From CAYLHB01 sp041908795 (lineage in GTDB: Bacteria > Patescibacteriota > Minisyncoccia > Phycocordibacterales > UBA12088), in the NCBI GenBank assembly GCA_041908795.1, contig JAYRER010000031.1, positions 1 through 6,604 on the forward strand: 6,604 nucleotides of DNA. Reading direction: 5' to 3'. Below are positions 1 to 5,077 of this stretch, piece after piece (within the stretch, counting starts at the first letter, position 1; each line of letters starts with the position of its first letter). A program made the translations under genes and the position numbers. The notes below the pieces were generated by a model. It saw only the letters and a program-made list of their open reading frames with translations, did not search any database and was not told the origin of the DNA.

Positions 1-135
1 GGGTTTGTCGGAAAAGTAATAAAGCTGGGGCCTTACCAAGTTTCGCTCGCGCGAAATTTCTTCGAGCGCTTGGGCGACCGCAATGATGGGGTAAAAATGA
101 CCCCCAGAACCTCCTCCAGTAAATACTATTTTCAT
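1..135 (-). CDS. murG: MurG, lipid II-forming GlcNAc transferase (partial, N-terminal 45 codons)
   Basis: This is the start of UDP-N-acetylglucosamine--N-acetylmuramyl-(pentapeptide) pyrophosphoryl-undecaprenol N-acetylglucosamine transferase. The enzyme adds GlcNAc to lipid I to make lipid II on the cytoplasmic face of the membrane. The visible N-terminus reads MKIVFTGGGSGGHFYPIIAV. It is the first beta strand followed by the glycine-rich GGGSGGH loop (residues 7-13) typical of the MurG/GT28 N-terminal Rossmann domain. The rest, including the UDP-GlcNAc-binding C-terminal domain, lies beyond position 1. The ATG (135-133) overlaps the ftsW stop TGA (134-132) in an ATGA junction, so translational coupling to ftsW is likely. 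I see no Shine-Dalgarno sequence upstream. The family call rests on the loop motif plus the ftsW-murG neighbourhood. Confidence 0.93.
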   Translation of the reverse strand, partial: MKIVFTGGGSGGHFYPIIAVAQALEEISRERNLVRPQLYYFSDKP

Positions 136-1241
136 GGTAGACCAAGTGATGGCCGGCTGTAGCGTGACACATTAAGCACTATACCAACCGACGCGAGTGC
201 GAAAAACAACGCAGTGCCGCCATGGCTTATGAAGATAAGTGGAACGCCAGTGAGTGGCACCACCCCGAGCATCGCACCTATGTTCATAAATGACTGCGAC
301 ACAATCAGTATAGCAATTCCCAGCGTCACGAGTCCACCAAACCTGTCTCTCGCCCGTGTAGCTACGTGGAGCACACGGTACCCAAAAAATAGAACGAGGA
401 GAATAACTGCAACGCCACCCACAAAACCGAGTTCCTCAGCTGCTACACTAAAAATGGAGTCACCCGTAGGTTCGGGGAGGTAGTTGAATTTTTGTACACT
501 CTGTCCATACCCACGCCCAAACCAACCACCCGACCCTACTGCGATAAGACTTTGGTTGATTTGGTAACCTGCGCCCAAAGGATCAACAGTCGGATCCAAG
601 AAGGTGGTAATGCGATCCATCACATAGGGGCGTGCGAGGGCAAGTACACCAAGCCCAAGACAGCCAATGAGTACGAGAATGAGGAGGTGGGAGAGTCGTC
701 CACCCGCCGCAACAAAAATTCCTACAAGCGCCGAAGCGATGGTGATGAACGTGCCCGTGTCAGGCTGGAGGAGCATAGGAACCGCAACCAGCATCAGACC
801 AATAAGGAGCGGCGCAAACCCCCACTTGAGCGTGTGCACGGTGCGATGATGCGTGGCGTAGTACGACGCGAGAAGAAATACTGATGCAACCTTAAGAAAC
901 TCAGACGGTTGGAAAGAAAAACCCAACAAATCGATCCATCGTGTGGCACCTTTGGTAGAAAATCCTAGACCAGGCACAAATACCAAGAACGTAACAATAA
1001 GAGCCACTACGAAGAAGTGCGGTGCGAATCGCCGATAGAGATTGTACGGCACTCTTGAAGCGACGAGTAACGCGATGCACCCACCACCCACTCCAAGGAT
1101 AAGTTGATTCAATGCAACGCTCGAAAAGCGTGCGCCCTCGCTTCGTGCAAGGAGACCCAATGAAGCCGAACTGAAGATAAAGAACCCGAGCAATACGAGC
1201 GTGAGTGTGGTGAGGAGAAGTGGTCGGTCGATTGTATGCAT
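132..1241 (-). CDS. ftsW: FtsW/SEDS-family peptidoglycan glycosyltransferase
   Basis: A 369-aa polytopic membrane protein of the SEDS family (FtsW/RodA/SpoVE), which polymerises lipid II into glycan strands with a partner class B PBP. Hydrophobic segments run through most of its length. SEDS landmarks occur in order: KGATRWIDLLGFSFQPSEFLK (97-117, given here as the KGATRW and QPSE cores), LQPDTGT (158-164), DPLGAGYQ.NQSLIAVGSGG (220-239) and LPEPTGDSIFSVAAEELG (255-272), then a C-terminal PLIFISHGG segment. Asp261 occupies the position of the essential aspartate in the canonical 'HTDFIF' motif, although HT is replaced by TG. FtsW rather than RodA is chosen from its place between mraY and murG; sequence alone separates the two less firmly. 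It starts 37 nt after the mraY stop. An AAAGG about 12 nt before the ATG is a weak, distant ribosome-site candidate. It ends in the ATGA overlap with murG. Confidence 0.92.
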   Translation of the reverse strand: MHTIDRPLLLTTLTLVLLGFFIFSSASLGLLARSEGARFSSVALNQLILGVGGGCIALLVASRVPYNLYRRFAPHFFVVALIVTFLVFVPGLGFSTKGATRWIDLLGFSFQPSEFLKVASVFLLASYYATHHRTVHTLKWGFAPLLIGLMLVAVPMLLQPDTGTFITIASALVGIFVAAGGRLSHLLILVLIGCLGLGVLALARPYVMDRITTFLDPTVDPLGAGYQINQSLIAVGSGGWFGRGYGQSVQKFNYLPEPTGDSIFSVAAEELGFVGGVAVILLVLFFGYRVLHVATRARDRFGGLVTLGIAILIVSQSFMNIGAMLGVVPLTGVPLIFISHGGTALFFALASVGIVLNVSRYSRPSLGLP

Positions 1242-1278
1242 ACTACTTATGTACCTTTAGAATTACAGAGTATTACAG

Positions 1279-2349
1279 CTACTTGGCAAGTGCGAGAATA
1301 ACACCCACAAACGCACAAATGACCGAAAACACCCAATAACGCATGGTAACTTTGTACGCAGGCCACCCTATTGCCTCAAAGTGGTGGTGTAACGGAGCGA
1401 TCTTGAATATCTTTTTTCCCCGAAGGTGCTTGCTTGCAACTTGAAGTATGTCGGAAACAACCGTGGCAATGAGGGGAAATGCTATTACGGGGAGTACAAA
1501 CACCCCCGCCCCTCCACCAAGTCTATCGGTCATGAACGCCACAACAGTGAGCGACATTGTGAGCCCCATGACGCCCGTCTCACTCATATAAAAACGCGCA
1601 GGTGGTATGTTGAACCAAAGGAAGGCAAGGAGTCCTCCCACAAGGACACCACAAAAAGCTGCGAGATCGTACTGTGTTTGATAAAACGCGATACCAGCAT
1701 ACGCAGAAAAAATTATGGCAAATACTCCACCTGCAAGTCCATCAATACCGTCAATAACCCCACCGGCATAGATAACGAGAGCCACAAGCACATAGAGTGG
1801 AACAAAGAAAAAACCAAGGAACAACTCACCCCCACCGGGGATCCCCACGCTCATTACGTCAAGCTTTTCATAGAACCACCACGCAATCATGAGTGCAACG
1901 GACGCTACAATAACAAGTCGCTCACGAAGTGGTAACCCTCCTGCGAAGTGTCTCCCCTTACCTGTTACCTCCAACACATCATCAACGAGACCCACAAGAG
2001 CTCCGACGAGAAGTGTTACAAAGGGCACCCATGTTTGGCTTCTGCTCACGTACTCGAGTTTATCGAGAAGTGGCACATCGAACAGGCGTGCAGTAAGCCA
2101 TACCAACGTCGTCGTGATAACCACACTTCCCCAGATGACAACCCCGCCCATGCGAGGGGTTCCCACCTCTTTATGTTTATGGAGTTCGTTAAAGAGCGGT
2201 GTTTCCCCGCCCGCGTACCCGACTTTTCCTGCCTTCTTCTTCCAAAGTTTGTACTTGTAGAGGTAGTGCGTGAGGAGTGGTGAGGCGAGTATGCCAACAA
2301 AAAAGGCAAGTGCGGCGGGTGTAATCGCCTTTATGAGGTCGAGGGCCAT
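1279..2349 (-). CDS. mraY: MraY, phospho-MurNAc-pentapeptide transferase (divergent catalytic motifs)
   Basis: A 356-aa integral membrane enzyme that transfers phospho-MurNAc-pentapeptide from UDP to undecaprenyl phosphate, giving lipid I. It has about ten hydrophobic segments and a length normal for the family. Visible motifs: GTPRMGG (63-69; usually GTPTMGG), VDD (122-124, the metal/phosphate-binding Asp pair), IDGIDGLAGG (199-208) and the MraY-specific PLHHHFEAIGWP (319-330) in the last cytoplasmic loop. The HHH-F motif separates it from WecA/TagO relatives. Several usual residues differ. DDxxK has Glu127 in place of Lys. The NxxNxxDG motif has lost both Asn and keeps only Asp200. The F-M-G-D motif reads YMSETG (254-259), with Glu257 where the family has a catalytic-site Asp; the codon is GAG. 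The identity is firm and the reaction chemistry is presumed retained. A -10 box lies 8 nt before the ATG. Confidence 0.93.
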   Translation of the reverse strand: MALDLIKAITPAALAFFVGILASPLLTHYLYKYKLWKKKAGKVGYAGGETPLFNELHKHKEVGTPRMGGVVIWGSVVITTTLVWLTARLFDVPLLDKLEYVSRSQTWVPFVTLLVGALVGLVDDVLEVTGKGRHFAGGLPLRERLVIVASVALMIAWWFYEKLDVMSVGIPGGGELFLGFFFVPLYVLVALVIYAGGVIDGIDGLAGGVFAIIFSAYAGIAFYQTQYDLAAFCGVLVGGLLAFLWFNIPPARFYMSETGVMGLTMSLTVVAFMTDRLGGGAGVFVLPVIAFPLIATVVSDILQVASKHLRGKKIFKIAPLHHHFEAIGWPAYKVTMRYWVFSVICAFVGVILALAK

Positions 2350-2350
2350 G

Positions 2351-2377
2351 GTTCAAAAGTATACCTTATATTTGAAC
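2351..2377. promoter_or_regulatory. Inverted repeat GTTCAAA-N13-TTTGAAC flanking the mraY -10 box
   Basis: Two perfect 7-bp arms (2351-2357 and 2371-2377) are separated by 13 bp. The spacer contains the predicted -10 TATACT, and the nearer arm ends one base from the mraY ATG. The geometry would suit a dimeric repressor site covering the promoter. The arms are AT-rich and short, so chance occurrence is possible. No regulator gene is in the window. Confidence 0.3.
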
Positions 2378-2386
2378 GTTTTTAAA
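2358..2386 (-). promoter_or_regulatory. Predicted mraY promoter, nearly leaderless
   Basis: Reading the minus strand, TTTAAA (2386-2381, 4 of 6 matches to the -35 consensus) is followed by a 17-nt spacer and TATACT (2363-2358, 5 of 6 matches to the -10 consensus). Only 8 nt separate the -10 box from the mraY ATG. A start site 6-8 nt after the -10 box would therefore put the RNA 5' end at or next to the AUG. It lies in the 51-nt gap after the carboxypeptidase gene, so mraY-ftsW-murG may have its own transcript as well as read-through. Prediction from motif spacing only. Confidence 0.5.
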
Positions 2387-2400
2387 CGCCACAGAGCCCG

Positions 2401-3456
2401 CTACGGAGTCATTTCACTACGTAGTCGCGCCTCGTACCACCCACTGGCTATATGTGCAATTGTCGCCTTGGTAAGCTTCTCCACATCCGTAAATCTCCCG
2501 TCGCGGGAGCTCCCCAATACTACAATCGCGATTGGTGTACCCGGTCCCGGGTCAAAAAGAATCCCGAGGTTGCCTCCCGCAAGGGGTGTGTAGCCTGTTT
2601 TACTTCCAACAAGTCCAGGCACTGTACCAGTGAGTGCATTGGTGTTCACTGCATGATGGAAAAGCGTGTCGGTTTGAAAATCTTGCGTAGGTTGTGTTGT
2701 GCCCTGAAGCACTTCCGCATCGTGTAATGTGAGATGTGCGAGGAGTCTCGCAACGTCTCGTGCAGAACCCGCACCACCTGGTGTTTCTGCATTTATGTCG
2801 AGACCTGTTGGGTCGTTCCATGATGCAGTGAGTTCAAGTTCCTCCGACAGCGTATTCATACGCGCCACAAACTCACTTCGTCCCAGTGATGCAACGGCAA
2901 GCGCATCGGCGGCGTCATTACTGCTTGTGATGAGCATGAATGAGATGAGATCCTCAGTGGCCCACACCTCGCCTGCGGTAAGGCCCGAATCACCCTCACG
3001 CAGAATCGATTCCGCGGAAATAGTGACGGTGGGAGTGTCTGCAAGCACCTCGCGTGCAACAAGCGCTGTCATAAGCTTCGTGAGCGACGCAAGCGGCATG
3101 ATTTCATCTGGCGAGCGTCCAAAAAGGACTCGGCCACCGTTGAGGTCATAGACTAGCGCGGCACGCGCTTCAAGGGAAATTTCTGTGAGCGGGTCGACTC
3201 CAGAGGGCAAGAAAGATGGCTCCGTATAAGCTGTAGTCGCCACTTGCTCCAATGAAATGGTCGATGGAAGGGAGGTCCACTGCGTGCCGTACCATGCGGC
3301 AACTGCGGTGATCGCGAGTGCTCCGAATAGTGCAATGACACGCTCTCGCACATGTTCAGAAGCGACAGGTGTATGCGCCTCAAATTCAGGGAGAGCTGCG
3401 GGTAGAGAAAGGTCAACCACCAGTCCTCCTTTATCGTTTTGTTCTGTCGTATTCAT
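2401..3456 (-). CDS. D-alanyl-D-alanine carboxypeptidase, PBP5/DacA family (peptidase S11)
   Basis: A penicillin-binding serine peptidase that removes the terminal D-Ala from peptidoglycan pentapeptides outside the membrane. With the start at 3456 it has 351 residues. All three active-site motifs are present: SLTK (124-127, nucleophile Ser124 and Lys127), SSN (178-180) and KTG (286-288). One hydrophobic segment near residues 40-60 (VIALFGALAITAVAAW) follows about 40 polar residues, which suggests a membrane anchor with an outside catalytic domain rather than a cleaved signal. The protein ends about 60 residues after KTG, so the C-terminal beta domain and amphipathic anchor of E. coli PBP5 are missing. 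Start choice: the frame is open up to 3534, but that start would run 53 nt into scpB. ATG 3489 overlaps the scpB end by 8 nt. ATG 3456 leaves a 25-nt gap and is preferred. No start has a clear Shine-Dalgarno sequence. mraY follows after 51 nt. Confidence 0.9.
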   Translation of the reverse strand: MNTTEQNDKGGLVVDLSLPAALPEFEAHTPVASEHVRERVIALFGALAITAVAAWYGTQWTSLPSTISLEQVATTAYTEPSFLPSGVDPLTEISLEARAALVYDLNGGRVLFGRSPDEIMPLASLTKLMTALVAREVLADTPTVTISAESILREGDSGLTAGEVWATEDLISFMLITSSNDAADALAVASLGRSEFVARMNTLSEELELTASWNDPTGLDINAETPGGAGSARDVARLLAHLTLHDAEVLQGTTQPTQDFQTDTLFHHAVNTNALTGTVPGLVGSKTGYTPLAGGNLGILFDPGPGTPIAIVVLGSSRDGRFTDVEKLTKATIAHIASGWYEARLRSEMTP

Positions 3457-3481
3457 ACTTTTACTACTGTTGATTGTGGTC

Positions 3482-4045
3482 CTATGCATGACCGACCGAT
3501 ACCTCTGCCACTGCCTCGCGCGCTTTTGCTTCATACGCAGTCACTTGGGATCGCAAGGTACCATACTCGGGGAGCTCCTCCACACTTACAATACCTAGAT
3601 ATTTTAGGAAATCAGGTGTAGGTACGTAATGGGCACCTCTCCCACCCTTCTCAAGTACGCGACGTTCAATGAGGCCACGCACAAGGAGGTTGCGCAAAAT
3701 AAACGTTGAGTTAACCCCACGAATGAAATCAATTTCGGCTCGGGATACGGGCCCGCGATAGAGGATAATAGTGAGAGTCTCAACACCTGCTTTTCCAAGA
3801 TCACGGTTCAATTCTTCGCGACGCAAGGATTCTATGAGGTTACTCACCTCGGGTGCGGTCACAAGCTCGTACGAGTCATTCACCTCAAGGAGACGCACAC
3901 CGCGCCCCATGAGAAGCACCTTGAGGGACGCGAGCGCCTCCCGCACCTCCGACTGTTCTGCTTTGAGTAGAGTGACAAGCTCTTGGAAACGCACAGGCTC
4001 TGCACGGTAAAACAACAGGGCTTCTATACGCAAGGCGTGATCCAT
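3482..4045 (-). CDS. scpB: ScpB, segregation and condensation protein B
   Basis: A 187-aa winged-helix (kite) subunit of the SMC-ScpAB condensin complex, which compacts and helps separate the chromosome by binding the kleisin ScpA at the SMC heads. It has two winged-helix halves, roughly residues 4-75 and 80-155. The family hallmark is easily seen as GVETLTIILYRGPVSRAEID then IRGVNS (87-113), followed by LLVRGLIE (120-127) and a FLKYLGIVSVEELPE stretch (146-160) where the ScpB fold usually ends. The length is normal for the family. The C-terminal 25 residues (YEAKAREAVAEVSVGHA) are Ala/Glu-rich, probably a short tail. It follows scpA after a 79-nt gap that holds its own predicted promoter, so it need not rely only on scpA transcription. 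The stop is TAG at 3484-3482. Confidence 0.95.
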   Translation of the reverse strand: MDHALRIEALLFYRAEPVRFQELVTLLKAEQSEVREALASLKVLLMGRGVRLLEVNDSYELVTAPEVSNLIESLRREELNRDLGKAGVETLTIILYRGPVSRAEIDFIRGVNSTFILRNLLVRGLIERRVLEKGGRGAHYVPTPDFLKYLGIVSVEELPEYGTLRSQVTAYEAKAREAVAEVSVGHA

Positions 4046-4054
4046 ATTCGGCTA

Positions 4055-4083
4055 AGTATACCAACGCACTGCCAGCTCTCCAA
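4055..4083 (-). promoter_or_regulatory. Predicted scpB promoter with extended -10, nearly leaderless
   Basis: On the minus strand, TTGGAG (4083-4078) lies 17 nt before TATACT (4060-4055). The bases just before the -10 are TGG, giving an extended -10 element (TGn-TATACT). Only 9 nt lie between the -10 box and the scpB ATG. A normal start distance would therefore leave an RNA with almost no 5' leader, which fits the absence of a Shine-Dalgarno sequence before scpB. Prediction from motif matching. Confidence 0.5.
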
Positions 4084-4124
4084 CCCTTACCCCTTATACT
4101 TTGTAGAAGAACGTGGGGTGCGGT

Positions 4125-4871
4125 CTACCCATACCGCGGAAGCCCCACGACATGGGTTTCAACCACTATATCAGAGCTATGACTCTCCTGCTCAGCCTTC
4201 ACCACCCCTTGCTTCACGAGTTCAAGGAGTGCGAGGAATGACACAACTATCTCAACCTTCTCTGATTTTCCCATGCCCGCGAGATCACTAAAGTTGGTGC
4301 GCATCGCGCGCTCAACGCGCATCCGCAGTCGCTCCACCATTTCTTCGAGCGACAAGACCTTTCGAACCGTAGCACGCGCGAGCGGACCCTCCAGTTTTGG
4401 CAGTCCCGCAAGGAGCGCACGCAAAGCCTCATGAAGTGAAGACACGTCAGTTGCGGGAGGTGAGAATACAGGCTGCCGAGTTCCAGATACTTCACGCGAA
4501 TAGAGTGGAGATGTGCCAAAAAGTTGCACAGTGTGGTGGGATACCTTGCGGTACGTATCAAGGAGGGTGAGACGTAGCTCAAGATCGTCAATACTGTGTG
4601 CCTCCTCATCCGAAAGAGTTAGTGTGGGAAGGAGCGACCTACTCTTGATAAGCAAGAGCGTGCTTGCGGTAAGGACAAAGTGCGCAGTCTCCGCAATAGG
4701 AAACTCAGGGTGAGACTTAAGGTATGAAATGTACTCGTCGGCGACCGCCGCGAGTGACACTTGGTTAATGAGGAGTTTGCGCTTCTCTATGAGGCCGAGG
4801 AGCAACTCAAGCGGTCCTTCAAACTGGGTGGTACGAACCTCAAACTCTGGCATATGCTGTGAGTCATGCAT
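4125..4871 (-). CDS. scpA: ScpA, segregation and condensation protein A (kleisin)
   Basis: The kleisin subunit of the bacterial SMC-ScpAB condensin, which bridges the two SMC heads and closes the ring around DNA. 248 aa from the first ATG. The N-terminal kleisin domain is clear from FEGPLELLLGLIEKRKL (17-33), then AAVADEYISYL (41-51) and the helix ending LLLIKSRSLLP (72-82). A less conserved, partly polar linker (about 85-160) follows. The C-terminal winged-helix domain that binds SMC spans about 165-248, with SLEEMVERLR (174-183) and VSFLALLELVKQGVV (210-224). Start choice: ATG 4871 lies 1 nt after a strong hairpin; a second ATG at 4853 (MPEFEV) would drop six residues and is equally compatible with the family N-terminus. 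Neither has a Shine-Dalgarno sequence at normal spacing. It is transcribed after aspS and a possible small ORF, and is followed by scpB. Confidence 0.94.
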   Translation of the reverse strand: MHDSQHMPEFEVRTTQFEGPLELLLGLIEKRKLLINQVSLAAVADEYISYLKSHPEFPIAETAHFVLTASTLLLIKSRSLLPTLTLSDEEAHSIDDLELRLTLLDTYRKVSHHTVQLFGTSPLYSREVSGTRQPVFSPPATDVSSLHEALRALLAGLPKLEGPLARATVRKVLSLEEMVERLRMRVERAMRTNFSDLAGMGKSEKVEIVVSFLALLELVKQGVVKAEQESHSSDIVVETHVVGLPRYG

Positions 4872-4872
4872 C

Positions 4873-4906
4873 TACATACGAGGTGACTATTGTCACCTCG
4901 TATGTA
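4873..4906. repeat. Perfect 15-bp inverted repeat / hairpin in the scpA leader
   Basis: Arms TACATACGAGGTGAC (4873-4887) and GTCACCTCGTATGTA (4892-4906) are exact complements around a 4-nt loop. In the scpA-sense RNA the structure starts at the base after the small-ORF stop codon (4909-4907) and ends 1 nt before the scpA ATG at 4871. The 5' arm of that RNA holds GAGGUGA, a seven-base Shine-Dalgarno match. The 3' arm therefore holds its complement, UCACCUC, so folding would hide the site. No T-run follows on the minus strand, so it is not a standard terminator for aspS or the small ORF. On the plus strand a T-rich stretch does follow (4908-4928), so termination of antisense RNA is possible. 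It could also be a protein-binding palindrome. Confidence 0.75.
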
Positions 4907-4969
4907 CTACTTCTTCTTATTTTTTTTCGGCTTCTTCGCCTCTTTGCGAGGCCCTGCTCCTTTTGCCAT
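4907..4969 (-). CDS. Possible 20-residue Lys-rich small protein
   Basis: An ATG-to-TAG ORF of 20 codons lies between aspS and scpA. The peptide begins MAKGAGPRKE and ends KKPKKNKKK, with nine Lys and one Arg in 20 residues. It has no membrane segment. Such a charge suggests nucleic-acid or ribosome contact, but no function can be assigned. For it: an extended -10 promoter (TGG-TATAAT) 29 nt upstream, and a stop that abuts the scpA hairpin, as a leader peptide or small upstream gene would. Against it: no Shine-Dalgarno before the ATG, very short length, and a Lys run that any A-rich tract could give. It could be a true small protein, a leader peptide coupled to scpA, or chance. Confidence 0.4.
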   Translation of the reverse strand: MAKGAGPRKEAKKPKKNKKK

Positions 4970-4998
4970 AGTGATGCACAAGTAATGTGTAATACTTT

Positions 4999-5007
4999 AT
5001 TATACCA
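4999..5007 (-). promoter_or_regulatory. Predicted extended -10 promoter upstream of the small ORF and scpA
   Basis: The minus strand reads TGG-TATAAT (5007-4999), a perfect -10 hexamer with the TGn extension. The hexamer at 17-nt spacing (5027-5022, ATACTG) is a poor -35, as is common for extended -10 promoters. It lies 74 nt after the aspS stop and 29 nt before the small-ORF ATG, and would drive the small ORF, the hairpin and scpA. Prediction only. Confidence 0.5.
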
Positions 5008-5077
5008 CCATGTGCCGCTCCCAGTATATACACCACATATTCTACGAGAGTGCACAACACCATGCTGACTTGCTCCA

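Noticed and set aside
492..884. Plus-strand ORF of 130 codons
   Set aside because: It lies wholly inside ftsW on the other strand. The peptide is Arg/Lys-rich with low-complexity polar content and resembles no family; it is a shadow of the membrane-protein codons.
1242..1278. Repeated CTGTAAT in the mraY-ftsW gap as a regulatory repeat
   Set aside because: Two copies of 7 bases in an AT-rich gap are weak evidence; no -10 box at a useful distance and no dyad symmetry were seen.
1426..2283. Plus-strand ORFs of 169, 123 and 111 codons
   Set aside because: All are antisense to mraY, mutually overlapping, with no recognisable domain or start context.
3457..3534. N-terminal extension of the carboxypeptidase (starts at 3534 or 3489)
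   Set aside because: The extension would be Arg/Lys-rich (KQKRARQWQRYR) and is encoded mostly inside the conserved-frame scpB end. A start at 3456 gives a normal gap. ATG 3489, with an 8-nt overlap, remains a fair alternative.
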